DNA from: Candidatus Thermochlorobacter aerophilus
GTDB lineage: Bacteria > Bacteroidota > Chlorobiia > Chlorobiales > Thermochlorobacteraceae
Direction: 5' to 3'
DNA: 64,000 bases
Assembly (NCBI GenBank): GCA_002794105.1
Contig: PHFL01000026.1
Location: 32,478-96,477 of the forward strand
Positions 18,481-26,500 of this stretch are shown piece after piece (the first letter of the stretch is position 1; each line of letters begins with the position of its first letter). The position numbers were made by a program, and so were the translations under genes. Below the pieces are notes generated by a model that was given only the letters and a program-made list of their open reading frames with translations, was not told the origin of the DNA and ran no database searches.

Positions 18481-18513
18481 TTCATGCTAACAAATCGAGT
18501 GGGCTTTACTGCG

Positions 18514-18695
18514 CTGTCATGCCGAGCGATTCTTCTCTGTCATGCTGAGCATCAGCGAGGAATCCACTCATGGATGCTTCGCTTAGCATGACAATTGCGC
18601 AAGCGTGGATGCTCTGCTGCGCTCAGCATGACAAGGCTGTCATTCCGAATGCAGTGAGAAATCCACTATGGATACTTCACTGCGTTTAGTATGAT
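18514..18695. repeat. Cluster of imperfect palindromic repeats (GTCATGCTGAGC family)
   Basis: The 309 bp between tmRNA and the HIT gene hold at least two palindromes and one half unit. Unit 1 (18539-18592) begins GTCATGCTGAGC and ends GCTTAGCATGAC. Unit 2 (18639-18695) begins GTCATTCCGAATGC and ends GCGTTTAGTATGAT. Both have an inner ATCCA..TGGAT core. A half unit ending CTCAGCATGAC lies at 18605-18632, and another half start at 18514. Related units occur at 45304-45435. No transposase or coding region is present. RNA copies could fold into long hairpins. Confidence 0.75.
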
Positions 18696-18789
18696 AAGCT
18701 GCTACACTTGCTATACATTTAGCACTACGTGCGAATGTACACCATGCACGAACCGTTATGACCCACTAAACGGCAACCAATCACTGTAG

Positions 18790-19692
18790 ATGGAACAGCT
18801 ATTTTCACCTTGGCGCTCCCAATACATAGAATCCTTTAAGGGAGACCGAAAGACAGACCGCAAATCTATCTTCGCTGACATCCCACCTGAAGAAGACGAG
18901 GCTCGCATGGTGATATATCGTGCCAAGACAAGTTTCATCATCATGAATCTCTACCCCTACAATGCTGGTCACGTAATGATTGTGCCTTACAAGCAAACTC
19001 CGAATTTTTCCGACCTCGATAGCGATACACGCCTCGAGATTATGAACCTAATTGATCTTTCCATGCGCGCCCTGACCAAAGTACTTTCGCCACATGGCTT
19101 CAATGTAGGCTTAAACTTGGGGTCAGTAGCAGGCGGCAGCGTAGACTCGCACATTCACTTTCATGTGGTGCCGCGCTGGCATGGCGATACCAACTTTATG
19201 CCCGTTATCGCCGATACAAAAGTCATCAGCAACGACATGCGCGCCCTCTACTACAAGCTCCGTGATGCCATACACCAGATACTTAACGCTCCAAATCAAA
19301 TGACTGCCGAAGAATTGGTTTCTGCCCTTAAAGAGGTTTCAAAAGACCTCCTAATGCCCAGCGAATCCGACTATCCCTTCGAGATTTTCCGATGGGAAAA
19401 CGCCATGCCCACCATAGACGAAGTCCTCACCCGCGCCGGATACGCTGCCGACACGCCTGTAGAAAGCGTCGAGCTTGACTACCTTTTTCGTAACCTATGC
19501 GAAGCCCAAGAATGGCATGATGACGCACAAAAAGCACAAGCCGCAAAATTCCGCCAATTTGCCGACCTGATGAAGTCGCATCTGAAAGGCTTACAGGTCT
19601 ATCGCATCGGCACGGTTGAAATTGATGTTTATGCTGTGGGTAAAATCGGTAAAGATGTGGTCGGCTTTAAGACCAAAATGATTGAGACCTGA
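18790..19692 (+). CDS. HIT-family nucleotide hydrolase/phosphorylase with C-terminal extension
   Basis: A 300-residue protein. The first about 165 residues are a HIT domain: NLYPYNAGHVMIVPYKQ, then NVGLNLGSVAGGS, then the active-site triad HIHFHVVPRWHGD near residues 119-130. HIT proteins cleave dinucleoside polyphosphates or nucleotide adducts. The remaining about 135 residues are an extra region that I do not recognise (EILPF-type segments absent; it has the run LFRNLCEAQEWHDDAQ). The normal Ap4A phosphorylase-like HIT proteins of this kind are about 160-170 residues, so the extension is unusual. It stands alone on the plus strand after the repeat cluster. Confidence 0.88.
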   Translation: MEQLFSPWRSQYIESFKGDRKTDRKSIFADIPPEEDEARMVIYRAKTSFIIMNLYPYNAGHVMIVPYKQTPNFSDLDSDTRLEIMNLIDLSMRALTKVLSPHGFNVGLNLGSVAGGSVDSHIHFHVVPRWHGDTNFMPVIADTKVISNDMRALYYKLRDAIHQILNAPNQMTAEELVSALKEVSKDLLMPSESDYPFEIFRWENAMPTIDEVLTRAGYAADTPVESVELDYLFRNLCEAQEWHDDAQKAQAAKFRQFADLMKSHLKGLQVYRIGTVEIDVYAVGKIGKDVVGFKTKMIET

Positions 19693-19954
19693 CGGCATAG
19701 GATGCCACCGCTATTTTCCTCCAAACGCGCGGAACTTTTTGCTCTTTTCTTTACCTCTTACTTTTTGAACACTGCTACTCCCTGTTCTTAGGTTTTCCTT
19801 AGGTCAGTTATTTATCTTTTGGTGCAGTGTGGGTGTAACATTGTTTCCTCTGTCTTAACTCATGATTTGAAACCCGCACAAGGCACGAAAGCCCCGGACA
19901 TGATTTTCCCAATGTTCTTTCAATAGTAAAGTCAACAAGTGTTCATATGTGGTC

Positions 19955-21228
19955 ATGGACAGATATTGCCCTATTCCGTCGCCTACTGATTCTGATACGC
20001 TTGCTTGTCTTAGCGTTCTTGTCAAAATTCAGCATAACTTATTGGAATGCCACGATTCAGAAACGCTTTTCGCTTCACTTCTGCCCGACATCCGGCTGGC
20101 TGCCTGTACAAGCTATGCCTACTTTTTCAGAAATGTGCCACTCTTTGATGGGCAGCCGACCTACTCACTTGTCGCTGAATCTCATCTGCCTAATTTGCCC
20201 CCACGCAAAGACCATCCCAACTTTGCGCTCTTGCCGCACGCTCACTTGCCGAACTGGACAGCGACTTTGATGAATCACGGTCTTGTTTTCGGCACGCCAA
20301 ACGATTTTGCTGGCGAAGAGCGATTTTTTATGTCGCTGCATGGCATTCACTCCATTTTGCTTGTGCCTGTCATTGCGGGCAAGCAGTTCTTGGGCTTTTT
20401 GGGTATTGACGATTGTGTAGAAGAACGAAAGTGGTCCGAGGCTGATAAGGCACTCTTGCAGAATGTTGCCTTTGCGCTGGCTCATGCGCTTTTGCGGTTG
20501 CAGACTACCCAGAACTTGCAGCGCGCCTGCCAAGAAAAGACGGAACTGATGGAGATTTTGGCTCACGACCTTAAAAATCCGCTATCAGCTATTTCGCTCA
20601 GCGTAGATACCCTTCTTCGCAAGCATGACAGAATTTCAAGCGAGCAACTTGAAAAGCGGCTTTTTCAAATTAAGGAGTTGGTGCATAGAATGACAGACAT
20701 CTGCCATCAGATGCTTAGGGAGAGCATTTGTCTTCCTCTGAATCTGGTTTCACGGCCTTGCACCCCGAGCCGCTTGGCATTGCGAATTTGATTGAGACCC
20801 TTGTGGAAGCGCTGCAACTTCAGGCAGCTGCCAAAAATTTGCAGTTGATGGTTGAAGCAAGCAAAAGCGTTCCCAAAGCGTTTGCCGACAGGATTGCAGT
20901 TTTACAGATTTTGGAGAATCTGATTTCCAATGCCATCAAGTTTTCGCCCTTTGGGAAAAGAATTTGGATACGGCTGCGTGCGCATCATCAGCATGTGCGC
21001 ATTGAAGTTGCTGACGAGGGTCCGGGCATCAAGCCAGAGGAGATGAAACGACTTTTTCAAAAGCGCATGCGGCTTTCTGCACAGCCAACGGGCGGCGAGT
21101 CATCAACGGGCTACGGGCTTTGGATTTGCAAGACTTTGGTCAATGCCATGTGCGGTCGCATTTGGTGTGAGAGCACCGAAGGTCAAGGCGCAACTTTCAT
21201 TGTAGAGTTACCAGTGTTTCATGATTGA
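19955..21228 (+). pseudogene. GAF-HisKA-HATPase sensor kinase split by a frameshift
   Basis: Two overlapping frames encode one sensor kinase. The first (start ATG at 19955, or GTG at 19949; stop at 20791) holds a GAF-like domain and the dimerisation/phosphorylation helix with the H-box EILAHDLKNPLSAISLS. The second (20728-21228) holds the ATPase domain: LENLISNAIKFSP (N box), DEGPGIK (G1) and GYGLWICKTLV (G2). One missing base, most easily in the GGG run at 20718-20720, restores a continuous frame (R-G-E-H-L-S-S-S). It could be a real inactivating mutation, a split gene with a TTG start at 20728, or a sequencing or assembly error. The stop is directly next to that of prfA on the other strand. 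Confidence 0.8.
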
Positions 21229-22311
21229 CTACGCACCAGATTGAGCTTTGAGCCGTTCGGTCTGGTATTGCAGTTTTAGTGCTTCAAGCAATTTGTCTAA
21301 ATCACCGTTGATAATCTCCTGAAGGTTCCAATTTTTGAACTCGCCTTCTAAGCGGTGGTCGGTTACACGGTTTTGAGGGAAGTTGTAGGTGCGGATTTTA
21401 TCGCTGCGGTCGCCGCTACCCACCATAGAGCGACGCATGTCGGTGCGCTGCTGCAATTGTTCTTGAAGTTTGGCATCATAGAGTTTTGTTCGGAGCATTT
21501 TCATGGCGCGCTCTCGGTTTTGCAGTTGCGAGCGTTCTTCTTGGCAAGCAACCACAATACCTGTTGGGATGTGTCGGATTCGCACTGCGGTTTCAACTTT
21601 GTTGACATTTTGTCCACCTTTGCCGCCACTTCGGAAGGTTGAGATTTCCAAGTCTTCACGACGAATTTCAACATCGACTTCTTCAGCTTCGGGGAGCACT
21701 GCCACAGATGCGGCTGAGGTATGCACGCGCCCCTGAGACTCAGTCTCTGGCACACGCTGCACACGATGCACGCCGCTTTCAAATTTCATGGTGCCATAGA
21801 CATCTTCGCCACTTAGGCTGAAGATGACTTCTTTGAAGCCTCCCATGGCAGCACTATCGTTGTAGTCCAAAAGTTCCAGTTTCCAGCCTTTGCGTTCGGC
21901 ATAGCGCTGATACATTCGGAAGAGGTCGGCGGCAAACAGGGCGGCTTCCTCTCCACCTGTGCCCGCACGAATCTCCACGATAGCGTTGCGTGAATCTGCT
22001 TCTTCTTTCGGCAGAAGTAGAATTTTCAGCTTTTCTTCAAGTTTTGGGATTTGTTCAGAGAGCGTATCATATTCTTGCTGTGCCAGTGCATGCATGTCGG
22101 GGTCTTTTTCGGAATAGAGCATTTCTTTTGCAGCTGCAAGGTCTGACTTGGCACGCTTGTAGTCTGCATACACTTTTACGACCTCACTTAAGGCTCGATA
22201 CTCTCGGCTTAGCTTGCGAAACTTTTCCTGATTTGCAATTGTCTCTGGCAAGGCCAGTTGTGCCTCAATCTCTTTGTAGCGTTCAACCAATTGGTCAAGC
22301 TTCTCGAACAT
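21229..22311 (-). CDS. prfA: Peptide chain release factor 1
   Basis: A 360-residue class I release factor, the usual RF1 length. It has the GGQ motif in [13 protein letters not shown] near residue 230-240 that triggers peptide release, and the RF1-type codon-recognition segment with PET in [17 protein letters not shown] (RF2 has SPF), so it reads UAA and UAG. It is minus strand, its stop abuts the stop of the frameshifted kinase, and it sits 62 bp downstream of the permease gene. No methyltransferase prmC is adjacent. Confidence 0.96.
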   Translation of the reverse strand: MFEKLDQLVERYKEIEAQLALPETIANQEKFRKLSREYRALSEVVKVYADYKRAKSDLAAAKEMLYSEKDPDMHALAQQEYDTLSEQIPKLEEKLKILLLPKEEADSRNAIVEIRAGTGGEEAALFAADLFRMYQRYAERKGWKLELLDYNDSAAMGGFKEVIFSLSGEDVYGTMKFESGVHRVQRVPETESQGRVHTSAASVAVLPEAEEVDVEIRREDLEISTFRSGGKGGQNVNKVETAVRIRHIPTGIVVACQEERSQLQNRERAMKMLRTKLYDAKLQEQLQQRTDMRRSMVGSGDRSDKIRTYNFPQNRVTDHRLEGEFKNWNLQEIINGDLDKLLEALKLQYQTERLKAQSGA

Positions 22312-22373
22312 CTTTTGCGACAGGTTTGCAAGTTTTTACGATTCTTCACGCATTGTAATACATTTGTTGCGTG

Positions 22374-24137
22374 TCAGTGAGTTACATGGTTGAGTTTGCT
22401 TTTGTGGTAGCCATATAGGAAGTAGATACATAGCCCTACTGCTAGCCATATACCGAAACGGATCCAGTTTGCCATGCCCAACTCGGTCATCAAGTAGCCT
22501 ACTGACAGTACTGCAAGTGCAGGGATTAAAGAGAATTCACGAGTGAAGCAGTAGTAGGCTAACACGATGGTACCAATGCCATAGGTTGTTAGCGGAATGC
22601 GCTGCCCAATCTGACTCCACAGGGATTGCTCACTGTCGAGTTTCAGCGTGAAGAACTCTCGCACACCTTCTGGGTTGAGCACTACCACACTGCTCCAAAT
22701 CAACACCACAATGAGTGGCACCCAGTATTTGCCATTCACAAATGGAATTTTGAACCGACGTTCAGCAAATGGCTCCGATTTTTCTAAGACCATTACACCG
22801 CTGGAGACCAACAAGAAGGCGAAGAGTGTACCAATGCTGGTTAAATCGGTTACCACAGTAATGTTTGCAAACAGCGAAGGAATACCAACAATAAGCCCTG
22901 TAAGAATAGTTGAAAACGATGGTGTCTTGAAGCGTGGATGAATTTCAGCGAAGCGTTTTGGCAATAGTCCATCACGGCTCATTGCCATCCAGATACGCGG
23001 TTGCCCTAGTTGAAACACCAGCATCACAGATGCCATAGCAATGACGGCACTTAGGGCAACAATGCCCGATACCCACTGTAGTTTCACCCCTTCAGGTCCA
23101 AATACAAACGCCAATGGGTCACCGACATTGAGTAGCTTGTAACTGCTCATTCCTGTTAGCACCAGAGCTACAGCAATGTAGAGCAGTGTACAAATTAGCA
23201 GTGAATAAATCATGCCTCGCGGTAAATCGCGCTGTGCGTCTTTGCATTCTTCCGCCGTAGTTGAAATGGCATCGAAGCCGATGTATGCAAAGAATACTGC
23301 CGATACGCCTTGCATCACGCCAGAGAGTCCATTTGGTGCAAAGGGACTCCAGTTACTTGGTTTGACATAAAACGCACCCAAGACTATCACAAGTATCACC
23401 ACGCCGACTTTTAGCAGCACCATGATGTTTGTCATCATGCGAGATTCTTTGATGCCCACATAAACGATTGCTGTAATGACGGCATTGATGAAAAAGGCAG
23501 GCAAGTCACATATTAGCCGAACCCCAGCAATAACAGGCGCGTGGGTCCAAGTTTTGTAGGCGTCGAGAAGGTTTGCAAAGTCTAAATTTTTTTCCAGCTC
23601 TTCCAGCGTCAGTCCGCGTGCCAGCTCGGCTTCCACTTTCGTTGCGGCTTGCAAGGCAGTGAAATAATCCATAGACAGGTAGTCTGGGAATTGGATGCCA
23701 TAGCCTGCCAGCAACGATGTAAAATAGTCGCTCCAAGAGATGGCAACCACAATATTGCCAACAGCATACTCCATAATCAAGCCCCAACCGATAATCCAAG
23801 CAAAGAGCTCGCCGAATGTGGCGTATGCGTAGGTGTAAGCCGAGCCAGCGACAGGAATTAATGAGGCAAATTCTGCATAGCACAGCACAGAGAATCCACA
23901 AGCAATTGCAGTGAACACAAATAGCAGCGACACAGCCGGTCCCCCTGAGTATGCCGCGTTACCAATGGTCGAGAAAATGCCTGCACCTACCACTGCTGCA
24001 ATTCCAAACATGGTTAGGTCAAAGACACTCAGGGTTTTCACCAGCGAGTGTGTTTTTTCGCCATCCCCAAAGCCGTTTTCTACATCGTTTTGAATTTGCT
24101 GAATAGATTTCTTTCGAAAGAGAGAACGGTTTAGCAT
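22374..24137 (-). CDS. APC-family amino-acid permease (cationic amino acid transporter type)
   Basis: A 587-residue integral membrane protein with about 12-14 helices of the amino acid-polyamine-organocation family. The first helix segment TMFGIAAVVGAGIFSTIG has the G-A-G-I-F substrate-binding motif, followed by GPAVSLLFVFTAIACG and the CAT-type SVFFAYIGFDAISTTAEEC in helix 6 or so. The region after helix 3 (about 150-200) has a polar insert. The substrate (Arg, Lys or another) is not certain. A 147-bp gap separates it from the Usp gene, so it may be in the same minus-strand transcript or have its own promoter. Confidence 0.9.
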   Translation of the reverse strand: MLNRSLFRKKSIQQIQNDVENGFGDGEKTHSLVKTLSVFDLTMFGIAAVVGAGIFSTIGNAAYSGGPAVSLLFVFTAIACGFSVLCYAEFASLIPVAGSAYTYAYATFGELFAWIIGWGLIMEYAVGNIVVAISWSDYFTSLLAGYGIQFPDYLSMDYFTALQAATKVEAELARGLTLEELEKNLDFANLLDAYKTWTHAPVIAGVRLICDLPAFFINAVITAIVYVGIKESRMMTNIMVLLKVGVVILVIVLGAFYVKPSNWSPFAPNGLSGVMQGVSAVFFAYIGFDAISTTAEECKDAQRDLPRGMIYSLLICTLLYIAVALVLTGMSSYKLLNVGDPLAFVFGPEGVKLQWVSGIVALSAVIAMASVMLVFQLGQPRIWMAMSRDGLLPKRFAEIHPRFKTPSFSTILTGLIVGIPSLFANITVVTDLTSIGTLFAFLLVSSGVMVLEKSEPFAERRFKIPFVNGKYWVPLIVVLIWSSVVVLNPEGVREFFTLKLDSEQSLWSQIGQRIPLTTYGIGTIVLAYYCFTREFSLIPALAVLSVGYLMTELGMANWIRFGIWLAVGLCIYFLYGYHKSKLNHVTH

Positions 24138-24284
24138 GTCAAGGTCTATTCGTGTCTTGTTGGCAACGCCTGTGTGTTTGTTGTTATCTATGTGATAGAT
24201 GATTGCTTGCTGACTTACTGCTTGCTTTAGCCACCCCTATTGTCACAGCACTCCAGTTTGAACACAGGTCTTTTAGGGCGCGTT

Positions 24285-25157
24285 TCATAGCGACCAATCT
24301 ATCTTTCGCACGACTAAGGTTGGGCATTCGCTACGGCTTGAAACTTCCACAGCTGTCGAGCCCAAGAAAAACTGTTTGAACCCGCTTGCCCCATGTGCAG
24401 ACAGCACAATCAGGTCAATGGTATTTTCCTTGGCATACTTCAAGATGGCATTACTTGGCGACATTCCCTTAATGTCGTCATTGACGAACAATCGTTTCAG
24501 ACCGTTGAGGGTTAGCATCCGCTTGATGGTATCCATCTCAATTTTTGGGTCTTTTGTTGCCAATGACTGCACTGAACGATAATGCACAACATGGACATCC
24601 GAGTCGTATTCTTTGGCGAATTTGATAAGATACGGTATAGCTTGCTGTGAAAGCTCTGAAAAATCAGTTGGGAAAAGTAGTCGAATTGGGCGGAATTTTT
24701 GTTCTGGGCGAGAGAAAATCATCAGTGGACATGGGGCGGTGCGCACAACACGGTAAGTTGTGCTACCTACGATGAACTGATTGGTAATGCCCATGCTCCG
24801 AGTTGCCATCATGATAAGACCAACATGCTGTTCTTTGCTGATGCGTGTAATCACCTCTGTCGGTCTGCCAAACGCAGTCATCATGCTCACATTCTGTGCA
24901 TTACGCAACTTAGGTTGAATATGCAGTTTCATCCGATTTTGTGAATCCTGCTCTAAGGTGCGATGCAGCATTTGTATATCTGCATCGTTTTTGCGATAGG
25001 GGGCATATTCTGGCGCCGTATCATCGACCACATTAAGCACAATAATTGCGGCGTCGAAGATTTCGGCTACTTTTGTGGCATGCTCAACCACCGACTGCGA
25101 CTGCGGTGAAAAATCTACCGGGCAAAGAATTTTGCGAACAATTGCCTGCTGGATCAT
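24285..25157 (-). CDS. Tandem universal stress protein
   Basis: A 290-residue protein with two UspA domains (about 8-146 and 152-290). Each starts with the strand motif KILCPVDFS or RLLFPTDFSELS. The second has the ATP-binding pattern GASGFKQFFLGST near its end (G-2x-G-9x-G-S/T), so it probably binds ATP; the first has MGITNQFIVGSTT and lacks the first glycine of the pattern. Usp proteins are cytoplasmic and help cells through starvation, oxidative or other stress. It lies 4 bp downstream of holA, so the two are very likely co-transcribed. Confidence 0.9.
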   Translation of the reverse strand: MIQQAIVRKILCPVDFSPQSQSVVEHATKVAEIFDAAIIVLNVVDDTAPEYAPYRKNDADIQMLHRTLEQDSQNRMKLHIQPKLRNAQNVSMMTAFGRPTEVITRISKEQHVGLIMMATRSMGITNQFIVGSTTYRVVRTAPCPLMIFSRPEQKFRPIRLLFPTDFSELSQQAIPYLIKFAKEYDSDVHVVHYRSVQSLATKDPKIEMDTIKRMLTLNGLKRLFVNDDIKGMSPSNAILKYAKENTIDLIVLSAHGASGFKQFFLGSTAVEVSSRSECPTLVVRKIDWSL

Positions 25158-25161
25158 TGAG

Positions 25162-26208
25162 TTATGACACGAGTTTTTGAATTAAATTGAGCACTAGTAG
25201 CGCCTCATCGGTTTTAGGGAGAATGCCCTTCAGAGATAAATCTGCCTGATGCAGTGCTAGCAATGCCCGCTCAATATCGGTTAGGGAAAACATCTCTGCA
25301 TACTGCTGGTATTCCTTCAAAAAGTAGATTTGGGCGCCAAACAATCCAAGCTCTTTTGCCACATCTTGGTCGCTCATGCGCCGCACTGCTGAAGCTTTTA
25401 GCTTCCAAAGTCTAACAAAAAATAGCGTAAAGTAATTTACAATTGGCACAGGCGTGCCTTCTTTATCTAAAATTTTGAGGGCAATGCCCGTCGCTTGGCG
25501 TAAATTCCGCTCGGCAATGGCTTGTTGCAAGGCAAAGACATCATATTCTTTCAGGACGGCTACTGCATTCAGCACGTCCTGTCCAGTGATGGTTCTATCT
25601 GCGCGCTCACCAGCGTAATTTATGAGCTTTTGAATTTCGCTACTTAGCTCACGAGTGGCATTGCCAACAAAGGTATCTAAGTTGCGCAACGCTTCCGGTG
25701 TTAGCCGCCAGCCTAGGCGAGCGGCATACTGCTCGGCAAACTCTGCTCCCGACTTTGGCGACACAAACTCATAGCTAACTTTTTCTAACCATGAATAAGG
25801 TTCCTTTTTGAGCTCTTGCTTATCGAGAGCCCCAGCTGTCAGCACCAGCGTTGTTGTTGCCAAGGGATTTCGCAGATACTGCGCAAATTCTGTAAGATGC
25901 GCCGCCTGCTTTTCTTTGGTAGACTCTTTGCGGAGCTTTTCAAACTGACGCACAATAACCAACCGCCGCGCCGCAAACATCGAATGCTCCGAAGCTGCCG
26001 ATACAATTGCACCTAAGGTCGTCTCTGCACCGTAGAGCACTACAGTGCTTGTTGCTTGCTCCACCTCATCTTTGAATAGCACAGCTTTTAACGCCTCAAG
26101 CGTCTCTTCAATCAGGAAGTCTTCTTCTCCATAGAAAAAATAGACTGGTTCTATTTTCTTCTTGCGCAGTAGTGTGTCGAGGTCAGAAAGTGAGACTCGC
26201 TTTGCCAC
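25162..26208 (-). CDS. holA: DNA polymerase III delta subunit
   Basis: A 348-residue clamp-loader subunit. The N-terminal EPVYFFYGEEDFLIEETL is the family's opening, and the middle has the ARRLVIVRQFEKLR and LVLTAGALDKQELKK segments typical of HolA. It opens the sliding clamp in the replication clamp loader. It starts 68 bp from the 3' side of tRNA-Val(CAC), which is on the same strand upstream, and is followed 4 bp later by the Usp gene. Confidence 0.93.
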   Translation of the reverse strand: MAKRVSLSDLDTLLRKKKIEPVYFFYGEEDFLIEETLEALKAVLFKDEVEQATSTVVLYGAETTLGAIVSAASEHSMFAARRLVIVRQFEKLRKESTKEKQAAHLTEFAQYLRNPLATTTLVLTAGALDKQELKKEPYSWLEKVSYEFVSPKSGAEFAEQYAARLGWRLTPEALRNLDTFVGNATRELSSEIQKLINYAGERADRTITGQDVLNAVAVLKEYDVFALQQAIAERNLRQATGIALKILDKEGTPVPIVNYFTLFFVRLWKLKASAVRRMSDQDVAKELGLFGAQIYFLKEYQQYAEMFSLTDIERALLALHQADLSLKGILPKTDEALLVLNLIQKLVS

Positions 26209-26276
26209 AAGGCTTTGCTTTCGAGAAAGTTATTGCGTCTCAGCGGAGACAGGATTTATGTATGGAGATTGCGGTG

Positions 26277-26349
26277 TGGGCAATACTAGATTCGAACTAG
26301 TGACCTTTCGCGTGTGAAGCGAACGCTCTAACCGCTGAGCTAATTGCCC
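26277..26349 (-). tRNA. tRNA-Val(CAC)
   Basis: A 73-nt cloverleaf on the minus strand. The acceptor arm GGGCAAT pairs with ATTGCCC; the D arm is GCTC...GAGC; the anticodon arm TTCGC/GCGAA encloses the loop TTCACAC with anticodon CAC (reads GUG, valine); the T arm has TTCGAAT. CCA is not encoded. Confidence 0.95.
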
Positions 26350-26500
26350 ATGTAAGTCGCTAGAAAAATAGTGTTTTTTTAGTTTTCTTCCAAGTACTAC
26401 GGCATGGCAAGGCAGTTTGTTGCTTACTCTGTGCAAGTTTTGCCTGTTGGCATTAAACTTCCTTTCGTCGTAAATTTTCTTCGAACTTAATGCAAAGGGT

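Noticed and set aside
18225..18485. 86-residue minus-strand open frame (starting MNGGDGGTRTRV)
   Set aside because: It lies over the tmRNA T-arm and 3' end, a well-known spurious frame created by tmRNA/tRNA antisense sequence.
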